IMG/VR virus record: IMGVR_UViG_3300027733_000184
Coordinates: 1 to 26,025 of that record
Length of the DNA stretch: 26,025 nt
Direction: 5' to 3' (one strand)
Source of the DNA: a virus
A program made the translations under genes and the position numbers. Under the pieces are notes generated by a model. That model searched no databases, was not told the origin of the DNA, and saw only the letters and a list, made by a program, of their open reading frames with translations. Shown here in pieces: positions 8,006 to 18,000 of this stretch (the stretch's first letter is position 1; every line of letters starts with the position of its first letter).

Positions 8006-8096
8006 TATTATTAATATTAATAAAAAAAATAAAATAATTATAAATAAACAATTAAATCAATAATAAAAATAGTAAGCCCGTCGTGGGCTTATTTTG
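8006..8096 (+). ncRNA. Possible short noncoding transcript
   Basis: A host-type promoter ends at 8001 and a terminator hairpin lies at 8073-8095. Between them is A/T-rich sequence without an ATG or an open frame of note. If both signals work, an RNA of about 90 bases results. Its A/U-rich 5' part shows no stable fold I can name. It could equally be an unneeded leader or an attenuated leader of the next gene. Confidence 0.3.
8073..8095 (+). terminator. Rho-independent terminator
   Basis: A 7-bp stem (TAAGCCC with GGGCTTA) with a GTCGT loop, followed by TTTTG. It may end both the tape-measure transcript and the short transcript from the promoter at 7972. Confidence 0.82.
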
Positions 8097-8147
8097 TTAT
8101 AAAGATAAAACAATTTTAGGTTTATTTACATAAAATACTATGGTATT

Positions 8148-8156
8148 ATATTTATA
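8148..8156 (+). promoter_or_regulatory. Putative phage late-promoter motif (ATATTTATA)
   Basis: Exact motif copy 18 bases before the ATG at 8175 and after the terminator. No such motif or terminator is seen again until 22182, so it likely drives the three baseplate/hub genes as one unit of about 14 kb. Confidence 0.55.
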
Positions 8157-8174
8157 ATTAAATAATTTACAGTT

Positions 8175-11100
8175 ATGCCATTAATATATTATGATACAAC
8201 AGCACCTACGGCAGGAAATAAGAACTCAATTACTAGAACGGCATTAGATTTTGGTATTCGTGATTTTTTATTACATTTAAATATTCAAAACCCAATTAGG
8301 TACCCACAGTATTCAACATCTATCAACGGTTCACCAAGAGGTGGAGAGCCATTTTTAGATACAATGGTTGGTAATGGTTCTGTACCTCAACAAAATCCAC
8401 TTGTTATTGATGGTGTGTTTCGTTATGATAACGCTATCATAATGAATTTATATAAAAACCAAGATTCAGCTGCACCAGAGTTTTTAGATATTAATTATAC
8501 CTTAACAACACCAATATATCCTGTTCCGCCAAATGGAACAACTCAATACCCAACAACACCTGATTCAACAACAGAACAATATGGTTTACTAGCAAAAAGT
8601 GATTTTGCTGAATATAGAAAACAAGCAACAATTAAAAATCTATATTTAGATGCTACCAAGCAAGTTGATATGGCTGACTATATATCACTTCAACCAATTC
8701 AAACAGCGCAACAATTACCAAGTTATGATGAAGCATATGGTCAATTATTGGGTGTTGGTAAAGATGCGACACAAGCCGCAGATATTTTAGGTAGTCTATT
8801 AAATGGTCAAGGTGTTGGTATCGCTGGTGGTATTGGTGGTGCTGGTGGAATTAATGTGGTACCAAATTTTGATTTAAGGTCATCTTTGGCTGGTAGAGTA
8901 TTAGGCGTTGCTGGTGTTCTTAACGATACAAAATTAGGGACAATAGGTGCCCAACAATTAGCATTGGCCCTAGCAAACAACGCAGCATTTAATACAGAGC
9001 AAGCAATATTAGGTAAATTAAATCTTAATGAAAATCTTTTAAATTTAGTTCAAGGGGATATAGGTTCAATAGGTCTTAGACCAGATTACAAGATTACTGT
9101 ATCATCAACACTAGGTGGTCAATTACTTGGATTAGGTGAAAAGATATTAGGATTTCAAGTACCTAAAAGCCTTTTACAACCTGAAGGTTCAATATTTGCA
9201 GAAGAAAATAAATACGTTGATAATATTGTACGTGCAAACAGTATGTTAAAAAATACTGGTAAGGGTCAAAAAGAAGCTTTAAAATATAATATAAATGCAA
9301 ATGGTGAAAATATACAAGGTCCGTTCAGAAGTGGATATGTACCAGGTTTCGAGGGTGTAAAAAATATAAAAGGGTACGCATTTATGAATCCTCAAGGGGT
9401 TCTTACACAAAATTTTCTTATACCTACAGATGGAATTATTCCTGATTTAAATTGGAATCGTGAAAAATTGGTTGCAGATTCTGGATTTATTGGGTTACCA
9501 AGTGCATCAGATTCAAAACCATTTGCACAAAATTTTGCTTGGACATCAAATAAAGGTGCAACAACAAATTTATTAGCACAACAAGCAGAATTCGTTGGAC
9601 CAGCAGCACCCCAATCTAGTAACGCTCAATTTGTTGGTGAAAAAAAATCATTATTAAGTAAAACACAAATGCTATTTAATAGCAAGGGTATGAGGACAAT
9701 GGTTTCAGCATATGGTAGTGCTGAAGGTGGTAATAGCAAAGAACAAATACAAACAGCCATATCACCAAATGGATTTATATCTAAAGGTTCTGGTGTTTTA
9801 TCTAAATTTAGATTTAATCCAGACGGTACTCTTGGGAATAGTAGCTCAAATGATTCAGCAACAAATACATTTTGTAGAACATGGATACCACAATACAGAT
9901 ATGATACTGTTAATAAGTTAATTAGAAGTCGTGGTTTAAATCAAAAAGAAGGTTCTGGAGGTCCAATATTAACAGGTGGAACAAAAGGTTGGAGATTACA
10001 CAACTCAGAAAGAATGTCTGTATTAGATGATAATGGATTTGCAAAAATTGCACCATATAAAACAGACGATTTAACTAGAAGGTCAACGATACCCAAAAAA
10101 TACATGTTCTCAATTGAGAATTTAGCATGGGTTGGTTCGCCAGCGGTAAATTTATTACCAATTGAACAAGGACCAGGCGACCTACTAACAGGAAAGTTTG
10201 GTAGAATAATGTGGTTTCCACCATATGATTTAACATTTAGTGAATCTAGTTCAGTTAGTCTTGAAAGTAATTTATTTATTGGTAGAGGCGAACCGTTATA
10301 TACATATAATAATACTGAAAGAACAGGTAATCTTTCGTTTAAAATAGTTGTTGACCATCCTAGTTCGATGAATGGGTTTAAAGGTGACAACGGACCAACA
10401 GATGAATATATACGTTCATGGTTTGCTGGTTGTATTGATGATGACTATTATGCTAGTTTATTAACAAGAGAAGAGCAAGAAACAGTTAAACAAACAGTTA
10501 AAACTTATGTTGACGAGATAACAGAACCCCCAGTAGAGGCACCAAGCGAAATTACTATTTATTTTCCTAACGATATAACAAAAATAGAAACTGTTCTAGC
10601 GTGGAACTACGAAGATGGTGGTCTTACAGGACACGGAAAATACAATGGTGAAAAACAATATAAAGATGCGACGGATACGGAGGGATACGATAGCCCAAAT
10701 CCAAAACTTGATTATTATGCCACAATCCCCCCACCAACAGGATATACGGGGTATTGGCCAGATTCAACAAACTATGGTTTTAACAAGCCTGGCACTTCTA
10801 AGTCTCTTGGTAATAAAAAATTAAAAGTACCACCAGATAAAGAATTTGACACATGGAACGACGAAGCATATAAGACTGCGCTTAGAGATTATTTAAAAAA
10901 TACGTGCCCTAGTTGTGTTGCTGAAATCGAGGGGTATGCCAGTAGTCAAGGTGGTGGACAAACATATGCGAATGAACAACTATCAAAAAATAGAGCTGCG
11001 GCAATGGAAAAATGGTTATTAGATAACAACATTATTGAAAAGAAAAGAATTGTTGGTACAGTAAAAACAGCTACCAAAGATGGTCAAAAATTTCCGTATA

Positions 11101-14100
11101 CTTCAAAAACACCTGTAGATTCTCAAGGACCTAAATACGACAGATACGGTAGAGTTAAATTTACAAATAAAGCTGAAGGAACTAAAACAAAAAAACCAAG
11201 AACAGTAGTAGAGCCTGAACAAATAGCCTTAAATTCACAAGTAACTAATAGATTCTATACTGAACAGGATTTTTTTGAAAAATTAACAAGAGACGATTCT
11301 TTTGTTTTTGATAAAATTAGACAACAAATAAGATATTTTCATCCAGCATTTCATTCAACAACACCAGAAGGTTTAAACTCTAGATTAACATTCTTATTAC
11401 AATGCACTAGACAAGGGCCAACAAGCAATGCAAATGACAACCCAAACAATTTAGCTTTTGGTCCAGCACCAGTTTGTATACTAAGAATTGGTGATTTTTA
11501 CAATACAAAAATAATGATGGATAATTTAAGTATTGATTACGAACCGCTGGTTTGGGATTTAAATCCAGAAGGTGTTGGTGTACAACCAATGATTGCTAAT
11601 GTAACAATATCTTTTAAATATATTGGTGGTTCTAGTATGTACGGCCCAATTAATAAATTACAAAACGCACTATCGTTTAATTATTTTGCAAACTCGCAAG
11701 TTTATGACCCCAGAGCTGATTATATCGCAACTGTTGAAGATATTAAATTGCTTGATAAGAATTACAAGGGGGAAAATACAAGAACAACATTTGCTTCTAA
11801 AACAGAACTAATGCCAGAAGGTACACAAGAAACAGCATACGGCTTGGTACTAGGTCTTGATTCCGTTACCACTTCTATGGGAGCTTTTGGCGATACAGTA
11901 CCAACGTATGCACCTCCGACTGTTGACCAAACAGCAACTAGTGATGAAGATAAAAAACAAACAAGCTCAGATACTCAAGGTGGTGATGGTACTTCATCTT
12001 CTTGTGAAAGAGATAAAGATAACCTATATTGGTTTAATGTACAAGATGAAAAAAATGAACCAATTTCTTTTTTTGAAGATATTATTGGTTTTAGATTTGA
12101 TTATAATGACTCAGCAGTAAAAATATTACAACCATATGACTCATATATTAATGTTTACGATATAAACGATTTAAGTGTTATATATGTAGCAACTAATCCA
12201 AATAAACTATTTTATGCTGAAGATAATAAAACATACGCACCAGAGAATAATAATTTTTATTGTACACCAACTGATAATGGTATATGGGGTGATAACCCAC
12301 CACCACAATCATTAATTGATAGTGGCGAATATAATGTATCAATACAACTAGTGGGTGTTAATGACCCAACGTGTGAAATTATATTTGATACAGCAACAGG
12401 AATCGTAACCAAATCAGAAACCAAATGTGATAGCGACGGTCAAATAATTTCTATAGGTGTATCAGAATCAGATACGTCAAACCCAGATTTAAAAGTACTT
12501 AAAGATGCTACCAAAGGTAATTATATCTCCTTTTTTATTAACGCAACAGATAAAACTGTAGAATTATCTCAGGATTACAAGTTAACGGTAACACTAATTA
12601 GTAAAATCAATGAAAAAGATACCTATGTATGGAAAACACCAATAGATGTATCTAGCGCATTCACAAAATCAAATTCGGTAGTCAATAATTTATACTTTTC
12701 AAATACAGAACCAAAAACACCTGAATTAATTGAGGGAAATGAAATACCATATAAAATTGTATTTAGTTTTGCTGGTGTTTCAATCCCATGTAGTTATGAT
12801 ATAGATGTTAACGGATTAACAAATTCTCAACAAGAACAAGAATCTGCTATTAAAAATTTAACGGTAAAAGATGTAACAACTACAAATACAAACAATAAAA
12901 ACGGGGTTATTAGTTTTAATCTTTATAATAACGGAGACCCAACAAGACCTGAACTTAGTCAGTATAAACTAAATGTTAAATCGACAATAAAAAGCGCTGA
13001 CGGACTTGAACAATATCAATATATACATCTTGACACTAGCGATAGTACTCAACTACTTCAATTTGACCCTTTTTCATTTAAAAAAAATACAAAGGATAAT
13101 GCTCTTTCAATTCCTCTTGCTAATGTAACACCACCGTGCACTGGGCTTACAGAGGGTAAACAATATAGCCTAGAAACGTTAGTGTATAACGATACAACAA
13201 AGGTACAATTAAATACAGAAATGCTAACCAATACTGCAAATACGAACGTAAGCAAACCTGGTATAACTATTGATTATTTAGGTGAGTTTAGCACATTACA
13301 AGGTAATGATGCTAGTTATTTTAATTTAGAACAAACAACTGGTAAATATTTAGTGTTAAGAATTATTGACCCTAACTATGACTTTATGAAAGTTGGTAAT
13401 ACACAATTTAAAGATGACTCGGGTAAAATTGTGTCGAATGTTTGTTTAGGAGCAAATGCTCAAAGCTGTATTGTTAATGATAAAAAAGATGGTACATATA
13501 CGCTAAATGTTGACTATTACCCTGACGGGGCAACCAACCCTAATAAATTAAATCTAGTAAGTCAACCATTTACACAACCAACCACACCATCATCGGTAAC
13601 ACCAGCACCAGCACCACCAACACCAGTAGCTGCTAGTAATAGTAAAGATGCTGATGTTGTTAATGCAATTAATATTAAAAAAGTTTATCCTTATGATAAA
13701 TCATTGAATAGTATAACCGTTGATTTTGAATGGGGTAGAACAGATAAATTACCAACATTTGCATTACAATCATCAAAAACATATAAAGGTATGGTTACCA
13801 TAAAGGCAAATATAAATGGTGCTAGCCTTAATCTTGGTTTAGGTGTTGACGGAACATTTAATGTTAGTAGAAATGACGACACCTCAGTTGTGTTTGATTC
13901 TGGTTCTGATTCAAGTAGTCAAGTTATTGTGGCAAATACAGAAGTAGCCGCAGACCAACCTAGTGGTAAAGCTTGGGAAAAAGGTACAACTTGGCAGGGA
14001 GTTTTAGATTTGGGAGATATTGACGAAGATAATAAAAATAATATATTGGCAGCACAAAAAGACCCTAGTAGTCGATTTATAATAAATTGGGAAACTGGCG

Positions 14101-14699
14101 GACAACCAGGTATTAGTTTTTATCTAGACAATACACCAGCACCGCCTCCAACATCTACACCAACATCACCATATCAATTACCATATGCTTTAAAAGATAG
14201 TTATGACGTAACAACATTTAACTTTGGTAACAATCGTGACAAGCTACACGCATTTCAAAGTACAACAATTAATGGAGTTTCTAGAAATGTCGGTGAAATG
14301 AATACTAAAGTTGCAAAAGTTTTATATGCACTATATGATGCTGGAATAAATCCAACGGTCATATCTGTAGAAGTTACGGTAAAGGGGCCTGTAGTTACTT
14401 GGACCGCTACCATAGATAGAAGTACTGATGGAAAAGCTTGGGTTGGATTCTCAAGCAGGGGTAGTGCAACTAGCCTAGCGGTAGCAAATGAAAATTATGA
14501 CGGAAATCCAAATACAAACCCACCAACAGTAGGATTGCTTGAAAACATTAAGAAAAATTTCCCTTCTGACGCTAGCAGTGTAGAATTAGTAGCATTAGGT
14601 GATTTTATAAACCTCTCATCAAAAATTGGTACAGAAACTTGTACTTTCTGGCAAAAATTTGCTAAATACACATTACCAGTAACAAAACCACCAAAATAA
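8175..14699 (+). CDS. Giant baseplate/tail protein with inserted OmpA-like domain
   Basis: This 2174-residue protein has several regions. About residues 648-734 (FPPYDLTFSESSSVSLESN, then FIGRGEPLYTYNNTERTGNL, SFKIVVDHPSSMNGF) and about 1053-1180 (YFHPAFHSTTPEGLNSRLTF, CILRIGDFYNTK, NPEGVGVQPMIANVTISFKY) look like two halves of a phage baseplate domain. Between them, at about 785-1015, lies an OmpA C-terminal-like domain: AEIEGYASSQ, then NEQLSKNRAAAMEKWLL with the conserved Arg at 940, then RYGRVKF. The Asp expected after the first strand (G-H-T-D in OmpA) is replaced, so peptidoglycan binding is doubtful. About 1270-1990 is Thr/Asn/Ser-rich beta sequence with imperfect Ig-like repeats, ending in Pro-rich linkers at about 1801-1822 and 1985-1997. 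A final domain fills 2000-2174. Position after the tape measure and before the gp53-like and hub genes places it in the baseplate, perhaps in the gp48/gp54 tube-initiator role. That assignment is inferred. Confidence 0.75.
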   Translation: MPLIYYDTTAPTAGNKNSITRTALDFGIRDFLLHLNIQNPIRYPQYSTSINGSPRGGEPFLDTMVGNGSVPQQNPLVIDGVFRYDNAIIMNLYKNQDSAAPEFLDINYTLTTPIYPVPPNGTTQYPTTPDSTTEQYGLLAKSDFAEYRKQATIKNLYLDATKQVDMADYISLQPIQTAQQLPSYDEAYGQLLGVGKDATQAADILGSLLNGQGVGIAGGIGGAGGINVVPNFDLRSSLAGRVLGVAGVLNDTKLGTIGAQQLALALANNAAFNTEQAILGKLNLNENLLNLVQGDIGSIGLRPDYKITVSSTLGGQLLGLGEKILGFQVPKSLLQPEGSIFAEENKYVDNIVRANSMLKNTGKGQKEALKYNINANGENIQGPFRSGYVPGFEGVKNIKGYAFMNPQGVLTQNFLIPTDGIIPDLNWNREKLVADSGFIGLPSASDSKPFAQNFAWTSNKGATTNLLAQQAEFVGPAAPQSSNAQFVGEKKSLLSKTQMLFNSKGMRTMVSAYGSAEGGNSKEQIQTAISPNGFISKGSGVLSKFRFNPDGTLGNSSSNDSATNTFCRTWIPQYRYDTVNKLIRSRGLNQKEGSGGPILTGGTKGWRLHNSERMSVLDDNGFAKIAPYKTDDLTRRSTIPKKYMFSIENLAWVGSPAVNLLPIEQGPGDLLTGKFGRIMWFPPYDLTFSESSSVSLESNLFIGRGEPLYTYNNTERTGNLSFKIVVDHPSSMNGFKGDNGPTDEYIRSWFAGCIDDDYYASLLTREEQETVKQTVKTYVDEITEPPVEAPSEITIYFPNDITKIETVLAWNYEDGGLTGHGKYNGEKQYKDATDTEGYDSPNPKLDYYATIPPPTGYTGYWPDSTNYGFNKPGTSKSLGNKKLKVPPDKEFDTWNDEAYKTALRDYLKNTCPSCVAEIEGYASSQGGGQTYANEQLSKNRAAAMEKWLLDNNIIEKKRIVGTVKTATKDGQKFPYTSKTPVDSQGPKYDRYGRVKFTNKAEGTKTKKPRTVVEPEQIALNSQVTNRFYTEQDFFEKLTRDDSFVFDKIRQQIRYFHPAFHSTTPEGLNSRLTFLLQCTRQGPTSNANDNPNNLAFGPAPVCILRIGDFYNTKIMMDNLSIDYEPLVWDLNPEGVGVQPMIANVTISFKYIGGSSMYGPINKLQNALSFNYFANSQVYDPRADYIATVEDIKLLDKNYKGENTRTTFASKTELMPEGTQETAYGLVLGLDSVTTSMGAFGDTVPTYAPPTVDQTATSDEDKKQTSSDTQGGDGTSSSCERDKDNLYWFNVQDEKNEPISFFEDIIGFRFDYNDSAVKILQPYDSYINVYDINDLSVIYVATNPNKLFYAEDNKTYAPENNNFYCTPTDNGIWGDNPPPQSLIDSGEYNVSIQLVGVNDPTCEIIFDTATGIVTKSETKCDSDGQIISIGVSESDTSNPDLKVLKDATKGNYISFFINATDKTVELSQDYKLTVTLISKINEKDTYVWKTPIDVSSAFTKSNSVVNNLYFSNTEPKTPELIEGNEIPYKIVFSFAGVSIPCSYDIDVNGLTNSQQEQESAIKNLTVKDVTTTNTNNKNGVISFNLYNNGDPTRPELSQYKLNVKSTIKSADGLEQYQYIHLDTSDSTQLLQFDPFSFKKNTKDNALSIPLANVTPPCTGLTEGKQYSLETLVYNDTTKVQLNTEMLTNTANTNVSKPGITIDYLGEFSTLQGNDASYFNLEQTTGKYLVLRIIDPNYDFMKVGNTQFKDDSGKIVSNVCLGANAQSCIVNDKKDGTYTLNVDYYPDGATNPNKLNLVSQPFTQPTTPSSVTPAPAPPTPVAASNSKDADVVNAINIKKVYPYDKSLNSITVDFEWGRTDKLPTFALQSSKTYKGMVTIKANINGASLNLGLGVDGTFNVSRNDDTSVVFDSGSDSSSQVIVANTEVAADQPSGKAWEKGTTWQGVLDLGDIDEDNKNNILAAQKDPSSRFIINWETGGQPGISFYLDNTPAPPPTSTPTSPYQLPYALKDSYDVTTFNFGNNRDKLHAFQSTTINGVSRNVGEMNTKVAKVLYALYDAGINPTVISVEVTVKGPVVTWTATIDRSTDGKAWVGFSSRGSATSLAVANENYDGNPNTNPPTVGLLENIKKNFPSDASSVELVALGDFINLSSKIGTETCTFWQKFAKYTLPVTKPPK

Positions 14700-14713
14700 A
14701 AAAATAAAAACAT

Positions 14714-15034
14714 ATGCCAAGATATTTCGATAGATACGAAGAATTTAGAAGTAACGATAAGATGAAGCCAATACCTGGCCTTACGCTGACCCAAACAAGC
14801 GGTGATAAAACTGTATTATATAAATTAGGTGAAACAAGACTTGACAAAGTAAGCAATGCGTATTATAATTCACCATACTTTGGTTGGTTAATAATGTCTG
14901 CAAACCCACAATTTGGGGGTTTGGAGTTTTTAATACCCGACCAAACAATAATCGTTGTACCGTTTCCTTTTGAAGATGCAATAGGCAGATATATACAATT
15001 AGTAAACAATTATAAACTACTTTATGGGGTATAA
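14714..15034 (+). CDS. LysM-like baseplate protein (gp53 / tail protein X type)
   Basis: The 106-residue product has the pattern GETRLDKVSNAYYNSPYFGW then LIMSANP, then a gap, then IPDQTIIVVPFPF. This matches LysM-like phage proteins (D/R-LD-ia--yYg-p-lWw-i--aNp, then a strand ending in i-iP), the fold of T4 gp53 and of tail protein X/Afp7-like subunits. These small domains clamp baseplate wedges or the hub to the tube. It starts 14 bases after the giant baseplate gene and ends 26 bases before the hub gene, so all three probably share a transcript. Which exact homologue it is (gp53 or gpX) cannot be settled by eye. An opposite-strand frame of similar length here is a shadow. Confidence 0.72.
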   Translation: MPRYFDRYEEFRSNDKMKPIPGLTLTQTSGDKTVLYKLGETRLDKVSNAYYNSPYFGWLIMSANPQFGGLEFLIPDQTIIVVPFPFEDAIGRYIQLVNNYKLLYGV

Positions 15035-15060
15035 TTTTAGAATAAAAAACAATTTACAGC

Positions 15061-18000
15061 ATGGCTAAAGGTGATAGAAAAGGTAGTGGCAGATTCAGCA
15101 TAGTTGACCCAAACGATTTTGGTTATCAATATAATGATAGTATTTTTGGTGATACAAATTATAACATGTCCGTACCGCCAGAAGAATTATGTATTATTGT
15201 TGAATTGCTTACAACACAAAAAGCAAGAAGCGTATTAATTAATACTCAAAACGGTACACAAAAAAAAAATAGCGAAGGTTCTAGTATTGTAAATTTTATC
15301 AAAGGTAAAAAAGACGGAAGTACAGGTTATGGTAATTTTTTAACCACTAGCTATACAGACTTAGGAACTGAAAATATAATTGAAGAAGCATTAGGAATTA
15401 CTAATATTCAAATAGAGTTCAACTCATCATATGCACCAATGGTCAATATAGATTTTATTGATGTTAGAGGTGGAGCAATTTTCCAATCTGGTGCAAAATC
15501 AATATATAATGTTTTATTTAGATTACCCTATCCATTATTTGAATTAAAAATCAAAGGGTTTTATGGTAAACCTGTTGTATATTGTTTACACATGGTTAAA
15601 TGCAACACTAAATTTAATTCACAAACTGGTAATTTTGAAATTAGTGCAAGCTTTGTTGGTTATACATATGCGATGTTTGCTGATATGATTCTTGGATATC
15701 TGAGAGCTGCTGTTAGAACACCAGATGGAATTGATTTATTAAAAAGTAAAGATACCATTTCTATCAATCAATTCATGAAAGATATGAATAACATTGATAA
15801 ATTAGTGGAAGAACAATTAGCAAATACATCAAATGTAAATAGAAATAACGTAGCATTAATTAATGAATTACAGGGTGATTTAACGGTTATCGAGGGTTTA
15901 GTAGATAGCTACATTGGAGACCTTAAAAACCCAACAATATGCGAGGCAATACTTGGAGATACAACCGAGCCTTATCAAACTAGTATTGTTTTTTTTCCAG
16001 ACCCACGTAAAGAGGGCGAAACTAGTTTTGGAGATGCATATAAAAATACTAATGTGTATAAAATTGGTAAGACTTTTAGAGAAGAATATAAAAAAAAACG
16101 CGATGCATATAACACAAAGGTTGGCAATTTATTGAGCGCAAAATTAATAGAAACAAATCAAATTACTGGTGGGGCGATAGCAAAAGTAAATGAATTAATT
16201 GGCCCAACTGGTGGTGTTAATAACGCCGACATGATTGATAATATAAAAGAAAGTTATGAAGATTTAATAGACGGTACCAATAATGAAGTAATTAGTGGTA
16301 TTGTAAAAAGATTTCAAAATGCATTACCAAAAACGGTATCACCTAGTGAGGCATATATTATAGTACGCGATGTTACAGAAACTAGACAATATATACAAGA
16401 TGCTAGAACAGAATTAGAAAAAGCTCAAAAAGATTTTACAGACTCATTAGCTTTAGATATTGCAGATGCAATTGAAAGCAAGTTAACATTTGAACCAAAT
16501 ATAAGGAATATTTTTAAAATGTTTACAGCACATATTGAAATATTCCTAGAACTAATGTTTAAGGTTTCTTCAAGGTATCTAGAAACAACTAGAATTGATG
16601 AATTAAAAAAATTCAAATCACAATCTCTTGACAATCAAAGATTAGATATTAAAAAAACTGATGACGCTGTAATATATCCATGGCCAGAATACATTGAAAA
16701 CGATGTGGAAAGATATCTTGGTTCTGCGGGTGTTCTTGAAAACCCACTTCTAGTACCAGAAGTTAAATTCGTTGAAGATTTGTACGTACAAATGGTTAAA
16801 AATATACAAGAGGACGAGGCAGTACAATTAAACTCAAATGGTGTTGTAGCTTGGCAAGCATTTAGCCCAATTGATTCAATTAGGTCAATACCAGATAAAA
16901 CTCCATACGATAGATTACCAGACAGCGCAAATCAAGATGATATTGCCAGACTTATTGTTTTAAGAGCTGCTGGTGTATTAGGTTGGCAACCTAGCAACTT
17001 AATTGATGATAAAGAAATAGAATCATTTGCAAAGGCTGAAGCGGAGTTAATAATTCAAAAATACAAAACAAATAAAATTATTTTACCAGCATTAACTAGC
17101 AATTACAATACAGTTGATAAATATTCTGCAGTAAAAGGTATTGTTAATGGTACAGAAAAAAATCTACTATCAGCATCCACATATAATAATATTGAACATT
17201 GGGATTATAAATATATTGAAATACCATTTAAAGGAAGTACTCCTTTTAATAGATACGAAATACCTGCTGATAAAGGTTTTAACAGTATAACAAACCCTTA
17301 CTATGGTAATTATTCTGATTTTAAATTATCAAATAGGTCTGGGAGTGTAAAATACGATGATAACGCCGAATCTGCAGATACCGCAAAATATATTAGTATT
17401 ATTGGCGCCGATGATTACGATAGTATAACGACGCAACCACCTCTTGCTAGGGGTCCAAGTATTTTTAAATACGACTTATTGTCTAACGATTTAACTTCAC
17501 CAGTAGATGCTGATTTTTTTCTTAGTAATGGTAAGTATGGCGTCCAAGAATACTCATCGGTCGATTACTCCTCAAAATCTGAATATGGTGCTGGTCAGTT
17601 AGGTTATCATAGTATTTTTTATGATAATCCGCTAATTGAAAATGGTTGGGAAGGAATTCAAAATGGGTTATCAACACGAAGAATTAATAGTGAAACGCCT
17701 CTTGATTTAACTTTTTCTGGTGGTGCTTTTGCCGCTTATACATTTGAAAATATAACAACAAGTGAATATATTGATACTTTTATACCAGGAGAAAGATATA
17801 ATGTACTTTCAAATAACCACGAATCAGTTGGTAAAAATATAACATTGTTTTCAAACGAAACAACACAAGACCAAGTTTCTTTTCCATTTTTTAATTTTGC
17901 TGCACAGACTAGGAAATATTCTTTTAACTTTTCATTGTTTGGTAGTAGGTTATATAACGCACAAACAAGCGTTTATCCAAAAGCTTTTTTATTTTTACAT

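Noticed and set aside
9941-10390. 149-residue minus-strand frame in the giant baseplate gene
   Set aside because: It lies wholly inside a conserved + strand domain, with no signals and no recognisable product.
14495-14981. Minus-strand frames across the baseplate/LysM gene junction
   Set aside because: No promoter or coding-like composition, and the LysM-like + frame explains the region.
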